A stretch of DNA of 35,973 nucleotides. It comes from an uncultured Bacteroidota bacterium. Lineage in GTDB: Bacteria; Bacteroidota; Bacteroidia; Bacteroidales; CG2-30-32-10. A program made the position numbers and the translations under genes. Of this stretch, positions 25,709 through 34,000 are shown piece after piece. Location: the NCBI GenBank assembly GCA_903889915.1, contig CAISZK010000401.1, forward strand, positions 1 through 35,973. The letters run 5' to 3'. The first letter of the stretch is position 1, and each line of letters starts with the position of its first letter. Under the pieces are notes generated by a model that saw only the letters and a list, made by a program, of their open reading frames with translations, did not search any database and had not been told where the DNA came from.

Positions 25709-25763
25709 ATTGCCATCTTTCTTCTTTTTCAAAAACCACTACCAATATAATATTCCTTTACGG
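25704..25763 (-). pseudogene. Fossil copy A of the RhuM-family N-terminus
   Basis: Read on the minus strand it gives P*RNIILVVVFEKEERWQF*. It aligns with copies B and C (PQGNIKVEVVFE and P*GNVKVEVVIENEEIW), and at DNA level with B in about 21 of 27 bases over the NI...VVFE part. Stops and no start are visible, so it is a remnant. Confidence 0.6.
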
Positions 25764-25819
25764 AATGCATCAGCAGACGCACCTGAACAGGATGATGAGT
25801 ACCATCAAAGCTATTACGT

Positions 25820-26545
25820 TCAAAATGCCAATTCAACTTGTGGAACTTCTTTATACAACTTGCCGTTAAGCGTACTTCCTGCTTTCTTTTTGTTGGTGCC
25901 TCCCCATTGTTTAAAGTAAAAGGACACATCAGCTTTTTCGCATTGCTCTTTAATATCAACTACCCATTCTTCCTTTATCGGACGGGGAGTACGGCCGCTT
26001 TCACCACCCACAATAACCCAATCAATGCCACTTAAATTCATTTCCGGTACTGCGCTTAACAATGGTTCGCAACTGAGGAATTTCACCCTTGCTTTGGTTT
26101 CTCTTAACTGATCTATTCTTTTTAAAACACCAGTGTTTTCAACCGTTACACCCATCCAAATATTATGTGACCAATCGAGCCATCCTTCACTATCGTAATA
26201 ATTAAGAACATCTGCCCGTTTTGTCAGCACCTGGAAAACGTGCTGTGGATTTTCTTTCATCACACGAAAGACTTTTTGAATGTAATCAATAGGAACATCT
26301 TTATGAAACAGATCACCCATTGAGTTCACAAAAATCACTTTCGATTTTTTCCATTTGTAAGGTTCGTTTAAAGCCTCCGGATGCAATGCCAGATTAAACC
26401 CGTTTTCATATTTTGCTTGCCCCATCGCTTGCAAGCGTAATGCCATAACTTCAGCATAACAGTTTTTGCAGCCTGATGAGATTTTATCGCAACCAGTAAC
26501 AGGGTTCCAGGTCATCTCGGTCCATTCTATTTTTGTGCTTGCCAT
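25820..26545 (-). CDS. DUF5131 / phage Gp37-Gp68-like protein with three-Cys motif
   Basis: The 241 residues begin MASTKIEWTEMTWNPVTGCDKISSGCKNC, with Cys19-x6-Cys26-x2-Cys29, the three-Cys motif that suggests a radical-SAM-type 4Fe-4S site. Other conserved parts are VIFVNSMGDLFHKDVP, FQVLTKRAD, WMGVTVEN, VKFLSCEPLL, WVIVGGESG, and the C-terminal FYFKQWGGTNKKKAG. These match the DUF5131 family, widespread in phages and mobile DNA. It starts 1 base after the TcmP stop, and the two families are usual partners, so the product probably acts with TcmP. The chemistry and target are unknown; a role in defence or phage biology is inference. Confidence 0.88.
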   Translation of the reverse strand: MASTKIEWTEMTWNPVTGCDKISSGCKNCYAEVMALRLQAMGQAKYENGFNLALHPEALNEPYKWKKSKVIFVNSMGDLFHKDVPIDYIQKVFRVMKENPQHVFQVLTKRADVLNYYDSEGWLDWSHNIWMGVTVENTGVLKRIDQLRETKARVKFLSCEPLLSAVPEMNLSGIDWVIVGGESGRTPRPIKEEWVVDIKEQCEKADVSFYFKQWGGTNKKKAGSTLNGKLYKEVPQVELAF

Positions 26546-26546
26546 T

Positions 26547-27434
26547 TTAAATACTTTTTATAATGTCTTTTGCAATTTTAACAGCAAAAGTATTATTTGA
26601 AGCAAAAACAAAATGAAAAATAGGAACGTTATGTGTGTTATACAAGATTAACGGCTCCTCTGTAACATGCTCCCAAATTGTTTTTAGTTGCTTAATATAA
26701 ACTTTTGATATTTGCTGAATAGGTTTGCTGATCTTTTTGATTATTTCATCATCTTCACCAAACAATGTTGGCTGAGTATGTTTTCGATAAAATACCTTTT
26801 TGATTTCATCTTCGTTTAAACCAAAAAATGTTTGAAGCAATGTAGAAGATTTCAGTTCACACTTATTATCCAACAGCCTATTCACGATAACACCTGTCGG
26901 TATCAGTATCCAAACATCGCTTCTTGTACCTTTAAGAGAAGCAATAGAATTCCAATTTATCTGCATTCCAAAAGGGTCAAGAAGAACCAATGCAGCAAGG
27001 TCGCTGTTTTTTTCTTTTAAAGCGGCAGATAGTTCAAATAATTTTTGATTACAATCACCAGGTCTGAATTGAAATTGCTTTTTCCCTTTTTGTAATTTTC
27101 CCAATTTATCTTCGAGTTTGTTCAATGATTCCTGATTTGAATCAATGAAGTAATGAAAATCAAATGATAGATTGTTGGATAGGGATAAAACTCTTTCTGC
27201 TGCCCCTTTATAGACTTTCTCTTCTTCGATAGATAATGATAATTGTTTGTAAAGTTCTGTTTCAATATTCTCACTTCGGTGCCCGCTACCTGCAAAACCA
27301 TCAAAATAAATAGTTTTCCAGTAAGGATACTTTTTCATTATTGTCAAATAGGCAGAAACATATTTGGCAAAAGCATCAAGTTTCTTTTCTGTCCAACTGC
27401 CGCCCCATTCTGCATTTGGCTCATTCAATATCAT
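26547..27434 (-). CDS. tcmP: Three-Cys-motif partner protein TcmP
   Basis: An ATG at 27464 is in frame, but the ATG at 27434 is preferred: a TACTTTTG minus-7 box (reverse strand, 27454-27461) lies inside the longer version, so the transcript would start after the first ATG. The product then has 295 residues and begins MILNEPNAEWGGSWTEKKLDAF, which fits the family. The Rossmann-type motif TIYFDGFAGSG (41-51) and DPFG (153-156, in LVLLDPFGMQINW) resemble an S-adenosylmethionine-dependent methyltransferase, with DPFG at the place of the DPPY/NPPY motif. This is a family observation by motif, not a proven activity. The DUF5131 gene follows 1 base after its stop. Flanked by repeats with RhuM fossils, the pair may be a mobile cassette. 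Confidence 0.85.
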   Translation of the reverse strand: MILNEPNAEWGGSWTEKKLDAFAKYVSAYLTIMKKYPYWKTIYFDGFAGSGHRSENIETELYKQLSLSIEEEKVYKGAAERVLSLSNNLSFDFHYFIDSNQESLNKLEDKLGKLQKGKKQFQFRPGDCNQKLFELSAALKEKNSDLAALVLLDPFGMQINWNSIASLKGTRSDVWILIPTGVIVNRLLDNKCELKSSTLLQTFFGLNEDEIKKVFYRKHTQPTLFGEDDEIIKKISKPIQQISKVYIKQLKTIWEHVTEEPLILYNTHNVPIFHFVFASNNTFAVKIAKDIIKSI

Positions 27435-27453
27435 TGGTGTAAATTTATTGTTA

Positions 27454-27461
27454 CAAAAGTA
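27454..27461 (-). promoter_or_regulatory. Putative minus-7 box of the tcmP operon
   Basis: The reverse strand reads TACTTTTG (consensus TAnnTTTG). It overlaps the codons that would follow the first in-frame ATG (27464), and so decides for the ATG at 27434, about 20 bases downstream. Confidence 0.5.
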
Positions 27462-27518
27462 CAAAATTATTTAGCTTGAATGCCACTAGAACGTTGCTGC
27501 ATTTCTTTTTTGACTTAG

Positions 27519-27608
27519 CTAAAAACTAAAAAGTTTCATTTCAAAAACCACTTCCACTTTTATATTGCCCTGCGGTGTGGAGTAAAATATAAATTGATTG
27601 TTGTTCAT
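27519..27608 (-). pseudogene. Fossil copy B of the RhuM-family N-terminus, start codon intact
   Basis: The ATG at 27608 opens a 29-residue ORF, MNNNQ followed by FIFYSTPQGNIKVEVVFE, then MKLFSF and a stop. The first 23 residues look like the start of RhuM-type (virulence_RhuM) proteins, which run 300 residues or more. The rest is lost. Copy C (27804-27890) and copy A (25704-25763) show the same region with more damage. Confidence 0.65.
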
Positions 27609-27634
27609 GATTGTTGTTTTTGTTAATAATATGA

Positions 27635-27683
27635 GGCTAAAGCCAATTGCATTTTTACTTTTTATAGTCAGTTAAAACTGACT
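27635..27683. repeat. REP-like palindromes
   Basis: GGCTAAAGCC at 27635-27644 and AGTCAGTT-AA-AACTGACT at 27666-27683 are perfect palindromes 21 bases apart, sitting between RhuM fossils B and C. They may be tips of a REP-type element; no associated transposase is in this window. Confidence 0.5.
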
Positions 27684-27724
27684 GCAATAGATATCATTAG
27701 CACTGATAAAGATGCTTGGCTATA

Positions 27725-27803
27725 ATTATCTATTGCTGTTGCTTTCAAGCAACTGATAAAATAAAATTTCAAGGCCTTTTTGCTTTAGCATCATTTTTTC
27801 AAA
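27725..27803. repeat. Direct repeat flanking the TcmP-DUF5131 cassette, right copy
   Basis: Matches 25628-25708 in the same orientation (see that entry). It adjoins RhuM fossil C as the left copy adjoins fossil A, so the repeated unit is tail plus fossil, about 135-165 bases. Confidence 0.8.
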
Positions 27804-27890
27804 TCACCAAATCTCTTCATTTTCAATAACGACTTCCACTTTAACATTGCCTCATGGGGTGGAGTAGAATATGAGTTGATAGTTATTCTT
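27804..27890 (-). pseudogene. Fossil copy C of the RhuM-family N-terminus
   Basis: Minus-strand reading from 27890 gives KNNYQ, then LIFYSTP*GNVKVEVVIE, then NEEIW*. The expected start ATG is AAG, and two in-frame TGA stops are present, so it is a decayed copy. It retains the diagnostic ENExxW that follows VEV in this family. Confidence 0.65.
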
Positions 27891-28021
27891 AATAATCTCT
27901 CGCGATAAGATGTTGATATGCAAAAATATCAGAAGATACCCCCGAACTTGTTGACGAGCACAATCAAAGATAACCTGACAGCGTTTTGGAAATTAAATCT
28001 AAAATGTAAAAGTGAAGGGAA

Positions 28022-29497
28022 TCAATAAATGCAGATCCCCGTCATATCCTTATCAAAAGTAAATGAAGTAAGTTTTTCTTCATTATCGTAACTGATCTTC
28101 ATCGAATACTCTGCGCCTGCCTTGAAAAGTTTTTGAAATACCGCTCTGCCATAACGGTCGGAGCCTTTTTTGAAGATCAGTTTTTTATTTGAATCATAAA
28201 TAAGGATCTTGGCATCGCAAATAGGAAGCGAAGTGAGATTTTCAAAAACCACAACCTGAATGTCATTGTTGGTGCCGAACAATACCACGTCAAAATTTTT
28301 ATTTTGTTTGTTTTCCCGGCTATATTTCACCGGTATCACATCAAGATGAACGTTGGCTCCTGAATACCTGTTCAGCGTTTCAGCATTCCCTTCACCCGAC
28401 GATTTTCTGAACCATGCCTGTGTTTCATCAGTTTCAATGAGGCGCATAAAAGCGGAAACATCATCATGCGAAAACACTTTATCATAATCCATGAGCGCTA
28501 TCACATCTTTTGCTTCATTGTCGAGCATGTAATTGATCAGTATCTGTGAAGTGTCATATTCCTTGAAAACACTAAGGCTTACATGGTAATCATTGGCATC
28601 AAAATAAGGGATGTTTAAAATGCTTTCTTTATCCTGATCAGGAAAAAGTTCATTTGTCAGCGGTTTATACTTGTCACCAGCAGACATCAGCGTAACATTG
28701 ATATCTCTTGCATGGAGTTGCTCAGGAGGCTTGCTGATCAACCTTGCTTTTGAATGATCACAGAGAAGTACATTGCCATTTCCGATCACTTCAAGGGTCA
28801 TGTCAGGATGTATGATCACAGCGGTTTTCTCACTGATGCCAACGCCAAATTTATTACCTGTGAGCACCACTGCGTCCGAAAGCCTTACAAGCCTTCCGCG
28901 CATCTCGAGATGTGTGTCGAATGTAAAAGAATCTATTAAACCAAGACCTTCCAGTATCTCAACTTTGCTTTCATCATCTTCTTTCATCATTACCCTGCTC
29001 AGTAAAATTTCTTCTGAGTCATCAGCGGCAATGGATCTGCCTGCAAGAATATTGACTCCTTCACTTGTAGCAGCAATGATACCACCATCATGATAAACCT
29101 TACCGATGGCATCCAGCAATGGTGATTGAATTTTATTCTTTTTTAAAAAATCCACATACTCTCTCTGATCACCACCGGTAAACTGAATGATGTTATGCCG
29201 ACCAAGTTTTTCTGCCAGGGCAACCTGGCTGGCTATCGCTTCTTTTTCTGTTGCACCTTCATCAGTAGCTTCATCAAAAGCGGTGACCGGCAGTGTCCAG
29301 ACATTCTCTTTCGGAAGCCCGAGTTCATTAATGAAAAATGATTCGAAATCTGTGGCAGCATTTCTGCCGTACTGATCTGTTGAGGGAATAATGGCAATGC
29401 GGCTTTTATCATTACCGCCTGCAATTTCAATCATCCTTTTATAAATGACTGAACTGTCCGCTTTGTTTCCAATCAGGAATAAATATCCTTTTGACAT
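28022..29497 (-). CDS. Cyanophycinase-like S51 peptidase with a long C-terminal extension
   Basis: The 491 residues start with a cyanophycinase-like domain (about 1-270). It has IPST (37-40), FTGGDQREY (107-114), and the nucleophile elbow IAATSEGVNILAG (Ser145) that replaces the usual GTSAGA. Next comes DTHLEMRGRLVRL (His196), which matches the catalytic-His region D-x-H-F-x-x-RGR-x-x-RL, and GVGISEKTAV. So the serine-peptidase core looks intact, without a signal peptide. Known cyanophycinases split beta-Asp-Arg dipeptides from cyanophycin or act as isoaspartyl-type peptidases. Residues about 270-491 are an extra half with no recognised motif, about as long as the catalytic half. No cyanophycin synthetase is in the window. 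The gene is downstream of pgk on the same strand, 99 bases on. Confidence 0.85.
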   Translation of the reverse strand: MSKGYLFLIGNKADSSVIYKRMIEIAGGNDKSRIAIIPSTDQYGRNAATDFESFFINELGLPKENVWTLPVTAFDEATDEGATEKEAIASQVALAEKLGRHNIIQFTGGDQREYVDFLKKNKIQSPLLDAIGKVYHDGGIIAATSEGVNILAGRSIAADDSEEILLSRVMMKEDDESKVEILEGLGLIDSFTFDTHLEMRGRLVRLSDAVVLTGNKFGVGISEKTAVIIHPDMTLEVIGNGNVLLCDHSKARLISKPPEQLHARDINVTLMSAGDKYKPLTNELFPDQDKESILNIPYFDANDYHVSLSVFKEYDTSQILINYMLDNEAKDVIALMDYDKVFSHDDVSAFMRLIETDETQAWFRKSSGEGNAETLNRYSGANVHLDVIPVKYSRENKQNKNFDVVLFGTNNDIQVVVFENLTSLPICDAKILIYDSNKKLIFKKGSDRYGRAVFQKLFKAGAEYSMKISYDNEEKLTSFTFDKDMTGICIY

Positions 29498-29553
29498 GGC
29501 AAGGGAGTTTGTGGTTTGTATTTAGTTGTTTGTCGTTTACTGTTGTTCGAAAT

Positions 29554-29577
29554 GTTTAAAGTTTAAAGTTCAAAGTT
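29554..29577. repeat. Short heptamer tandem GTTTAAA
   Basis: Three 7-base units (GTTTAAA, GTTTAAA, GTTCAAA) plus a partial fourth, in the spacer between pgk and the cyanophycinase-like gene. Different sequence but same period as the GTCAATR arrays. Confidence 0.6.
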
Positions 29578-29596
29578 GAGTGTGCTCTTCTATTTT

Positions 29597-30811
29597 CTAT
29601 TTATCAAAAATTGCTTTAACCCCGGGAAGTTCGCTACCTTCAATGTATTCAAGCATGGCGCCACCGCCTGTTGAAACATAGCTTATCTGGTCGGCGAGGT
29701 TATAGGTGTTGATAGCTGCAACAGAGTCTCCTCCTCCGACAAGTGAGAAAGAACCGCTGATGGTAGCTCCGGCAACGGCTATTGCAATAGCTTTTGTCCC
29801 CTGCTGAAAATGGGGTAATTCAAAAACACCCATAGGACCGTTCCATAAAATTGTGTTCGAATTATTGATGATCTCTGCATAACGTCTGCACGTTTTTTTA
29901 CCAATGTCAAGGCCCATCCATTTATCATCAATGTTGTCGGCTGAGCAGGTTGTGAAATTGGCTTCGTTTGAAAAATTATCAGCCACCACAACGTCTGTCG
30001 GCAGGTAAAGATTCACACCTTTAAGCATCATCTCCTGCACCATTTCTTTGGCAGCAATGATCCAGTCTTCCTCGATCAGTGAATTGCCAATTTTGCCACC
30101 AAGCGCTTTGATAAATGTGAAGGCCATACCACCTCCAATGATCATGTTGTCCACTTTACTGATGAGATTTTTTATGATCCCTATTTTATTCGAAACCTTG
30201 GCGCCGCCGATGATTGCAGTGAATGGAGCCTGTGCTTCAAAAAGAATTTTATCAAGGTTCACAAGTTCATTGGCAAGGAGAAGACCAAAATATTTTTCTT
30301 TAGGAAAGTATTTCGGAAGAACACTCACCGACATGTGCGCCCTGTGGGAAGTGGCAAAAGCATCATTCACATAAGCATCACCAAGCGATGCCAACTGTTT
30401 TGCAAACTCACCATCTTTTCCTGCTTCTTCTTCAGGATAAAAACGGATGTTCTCCAGAAGAACAATATCCCCCGGTTTGAGATTCTGACAAACTTCAATG
30501 GTTTTCTTACCGAAAAGGTCACGGGTAAAAATAATATTCCTGCCGAGAAGTTTGGTAAGCACCGGAACAATCGGTGTCAGGGAATAGTCATTTTCAAATC
30601 CACCTTTAGGTCTCCCGAGGTGTGATATTAAAATGACTGAAGCGCCATCATTCAAAATTTTCTTGATAGTGAGTAATGATTCCCTGATACGGGTGTCGTC
30701 TGTCACTTGTCTGTTGTGGTTCAGAGGAACATTAAAGTCAACGCGGATTAAAACTTTTTTCCCTTTAAAGTTGGTGTCCTGAACGGTTCTCATGTTTGTG
30801 TGATTTGCCAT
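29597..30811 (-). CDS. pgk: Phosphoglycerate kinase
   Basis: The 404 residues carry the full glycolytic enzyme: RVDFNVPLN near 22-30, ISHLGRPKGGF (about 59-69), LLENIRFYPEEE, AFATSHRAHMS, GGAKVSNKIGIIKNL, LWNGPMGVFELPHF, and GGGDSVAAINTY near the end. This covers both 3-phosphoglycerate and ADP/ATP sites. It transfers phosphate from 1,3-bisphosphoglycerate to ADP in the cytoplasm. The usual length is about 395-415, so it is complete. A TAGTTTTG box on the reverse strand at 30907-30914 would place a heptamer array (30840-30900) in its 5' leader. The cyanophycinase-like gene follows 99 bases downstream. Confidence 0.98.
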   Translation of the reverse strand: MANHTNMRTVQDTNFKGKKVLIRVDFNVPLNHNRQVTDDTRIRESLLTIKKILNDGASVILISHLGRPKGGFENDYSLTPIVPVLTKLLGRNIIFTRDLFGKKTIEVCQNLKPGDIVLLENIRFYPEEEAGKDGEFAKQLASLGDAYVNDAFATSHRAHMSVSVLPKYFPKEKYFGLLLANELVNLDKILFEAQAPFTAIIGGAKVSNKIGIIKNLISKVDNMIIGGGMAFTFIKALGGKIGNSLIEEDWIIAAKEMVQEMMLKGVNLYLPTDVVVADNFSNEANFTTCSADNIDDKWMGLDIGKKTCRRYAEIINNSNTILWNGPMGVFELPHFQQGTKAIAIAVAGATISGSFSLVGGGDSVAAINTYNLADQISYVSTGGGAMLEYIEGSELPGVKAIFDK

Positions 30812-30839
30812 ATTCTTTACGTTTTAAATTAATATTAAA

Positions 30840-30901
30840 GTCATTGTTCAATAGTCAATAGTCAATGACGATAATGACTAATGACTTCTGACGAATGACC
30901 A
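30840..30901. repeat. Heptamer repeat hairpin upstream of pgk, locus 4
   Basis: GTCATT-gTTCAATAGTCAATAGTCA is followed by its approximate reverse complement (TGACTAATGACTTCTGACGAATGACC). The unit is the same as in the arrays at 11847, 15718 and 21048. It lies in the probable pgk leader, 29 bases or more before the ATG. Confidence 0.75.
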
Positions 30902-30935
30902 TTTTACAAAACTAATCATTTTTACAAAATTTGAT

Positions 30936-31005
30936 ATGAAACAGGAAGAAATTTTAAGTTAAAACAAATTTGAATTTTAATTGCATTTGGTTTCTCCTGT
31001 TTCAT
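30936..31005. terminator. Long-range inverted repeat between pgk and the TPR/DUF3857 gene
   Basis: ATGAAACAGGAAGAAA (30936-30951) and TTTCTCCTGTTTCAT (30991-31005) are near-perfect reverse complements, separated by about 39 A+T-rich bases, about 33 bases after the stop at 31038. On the minus strand the stem is followed by an A+T-rich stretch, so it may be the terminator of the large gene; the loop is unusually long. Confidence 0.45.
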
Positions 31006-31037
31006 CATCCTTTAATTTGAAAATTGGCTTTCCTTAA

Positions 31038-34000
31038 TTATTTATAGCCAATGTAAATATCCTCTGCCTTCAATACTTTCTGTCTTGTTTCCTTGAATTC
31101 TTTGTATGATGTTGCAGGAAGAGTTTTGTTATTTATTTTGACGACCCTTGTAATGCTAATTTTATTATCACTCAATTTTACGAGAGTAAGTTTATAATCA
31201 ATGAATGCATTGACAATAGAAGTGTTTTTAGGCAGCTCTTCCAGCTTTGCATTTTTGGGGAGTTCAAGAATGATCGTGTTTTCGTAATAATTATTTGGTT
31301 CATATTGCCAGTATGAAATGGGATAGATCCTTTCGTCCTTTGTAAAAGCATCCACCGTAAAAATTTTCTCGAAGAAAGGAAGTTTCACTGCTGACAAACC
31401 TCCGATGGTTTTCACTTCTCCTTTAATTTTAAAAATGCATGACTGAACGAAAGCGGTGTCGCGGTTCTGGACATTGCTTATTTTAAAAGTATCCAGTTGC
31501 AGATTGTTTTCGAAGTTCTTGCTGACCGAAGTCTTCACAGCTTCTTTTGTTTCCTCGTCTGTCAGGCCGGTATAATCATCCTTATACCAGGCGGCAGCGC
31601 TTCCTACCACATTGATGTTGGTAGTTACAGTCAGATCGTTGTCGTCAACCTTCATGTAAGTATTGCGTTTGATCTCAGTATTGATAAGTGATTTTACAGG
31701 AAGGTGGATAAGTTTTGTTCCAACAGTATCGGTTACTGAGTTGGGAATAATCAGCGCCTGTGCATTTCTGATGTTGCTTGGAATTGTTCCAAAACCCAGC
31801 TTTTTATTGGTCAGTTCCTGGAAGAGGGTGGTGTCGCCAAGATCAATTTTAATGATCACATGATTGAAATTAATGGAAGGCTTTTTAATTTTATCTTCCC
31901 CGTTATTCCTTGTACTTACAAGAACAAGATGAGTTTTAAGTCCGGCTTTTTTTGCAAGGGTGTAATACAATGTTGCGAGGTCCTTACAATCGCCGAGTTT
32001 ATTGCTCAGTGTTACCATAGGTTTTTGAGGTGTGTAATTACTCTGGAGAAAAGAAACCGAACTGTAGCTGATGTTGTCACAGATGTAATCATAAATGGCC
32101 TTTGCTCTTGCATAAGTTGATTTATATACCTTGTCTTTGAAGATATCATCGTAAGCCTGCAGTACATTGTAGTCTTCCTTTGCCTGCGGCATTGCGATAT
32201 CACGATACCATTCGGCAATAGTTTTCCAGTCCGGAACAGTAGAAATATTCAGCACCATTCCAACCTCATCAATGGTGGGCATGTAATCTTCTTCTTTACA
32301 TTTTTTGGGATCATCAAAACTCCATTTGTACATGTCAAAATCATCCATTTTAGTCACCTCAGGAGCATGACCCAGATTGACAGAATCAATGTTGAATGTA
32401 TATCCCTTCGGTGTGAGCAGCCTGAATGTGCTTACCTGCATCGGAACAAAACTATTGAAGACATGATCTTCCCAGAATTCCTTGCACAGCTTGCCTCCCG
32501 TGTAGTTTTCTATTCTGTAGGCGACATACACTACATCATTTTCTTCAAGTGAGGGGAACACCAATTCATTGTCATTTTCTTCGGCTTCTACTTTCTGTCC
32601 GTTCTTTTTAATAACCTCTGCCTTTTCAATGATCAGACTTTGCTGATAACTGTTATAAGGAACATACACATCTTTCCAGTGCTTCACTCCAGATTCGTTC
32701 TGCATTTTGATAGCAAAATCCGTATATTCCACTGATGCGCCTTCGGGGAAGACTGCAAAGTTGCGATCATAAAAAAGGTATTGATAATTGTCATCGGTTT
32801 TTTTGATCTTCTCCAGATCGTTGTTGATGGTTTCATAAACCAGCGTATCCCTGAAGTAAGATAAGATCGGTGCTTTGTTCTGCATTTCGCGTATCTTTTC
32901 TCTTGCCTCAAAAAGATTAGGGTTATATTTCAATGCTGTTTGAAAATCTGTGATGGCAGCGTCAGTGCTGTTCAAAGCTGCGTCAATATAGCCTTTATCT
33001 TCCCAGTACAAATGATAGTTGGGTGCGTTTTCAAGTCCCTGGTTTACCACTTCAAGTGCTTTGCTGTATTTCTTTGCTCCATAATAAAAGTTGATCAACT
33101 TGGTGTAATAGTCGTTTTCTTCAGGAAACATCAGGTGATATTTCAATAAGCTTTTCTCAACTTTAGCATTATTGTTCATACCGGTATATTCATCCACCAG
33201 CGCATCTGCTATGGTCTGGCTGTAATTTGAATTAAGATATTTATCCAGCAGACTGATCGTTTTCACTGAAGAGGAACTCGTGTTTTTAAGAATTTTGGAA
33301 TAGCTGTTCAGGTAGTAAGTGTTCTCCGGATATTTCTTGAATGCATTTTCAATTGTTTCGTAAAGGCCTTTGTAATCCTGCTTGGCAATCTGATAACGGA
33401 TCAGGTAATCAATATAGGTTTCCGATTCTTCGCCGACTTCTTTTTTAATTTTCTTCATGTCCTTTTCAACACCCGTATAATTTTCATTCTTGAAATCAAT
33501 CTCGCAATCGTATTGAGCAAGGAAAAGCAGGTCCGGATCAATAGAACGCATATACTCTATCTGTTTCAGTATCTCTGTTCTGTCTTTCATGCTATTGTAA
33601 TTAAGAAGAAGTTCATAGTTTACGAGTATGTTGTTTGGGTAGATCTTCTGGGCTTTTTTAAGAATTTCAATGGCTTTATTGTGATCCTGCCTTCTGAAAT
33701 ATGTTTTTGAAAGCAGCAGATAATACAGGGCATTCGAGGGTTCATCAAGAATTTTCTTTTCGAAATAAGCTTCTGCAAAATGTTGTTGTATTGCGGTGCT
33801 ATCCTTAGTAATATCTTTTGTGTACTCTTTATATTCACTCGAAGAAGTAAGATTTGTTATTGGCAAACCATCAGGTCCAAGCAGGCGCACAATGCAATTG
33901 GGATAACTTGTTTTATCAGTAAAACCAACCTGCGCCAATATTCTGTTTTCACCTTTTACCAGTTTTATGGAACGTTTATAAATGTCCATATCCGTTTGCC

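Larger units (their letters stand above)
25566..25819. repeat. Repeat-rich intergenic stretch between the two islet gene pairs
   Basis: This contains the left copy of an 80-bp direct repeat (25628-25708; the right copy is 27725-27803). The TTGCTTTCAAGCAA hairpin is in both. It also contains a RhuM-like fossil at 25704-25763 on the minus strand. No gene is called. Confidence 0.7.
27465..28021. other. Intergenic region of fossil repeats upstream of tcmP
   Basis: These 557 bases hold no intact gene. They contain RhuM fossils B (27519-27608) and C (27804-27890), a direct-repeat copy (27725-27803), and two REP-like palindromes, GGCTAAAGCC (27635-27644) and AGTCAGTT-AA-AACTGACT (27666-27683). The last about 130 bases (27890-28021) show nothing. 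Confidence 0.65.
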
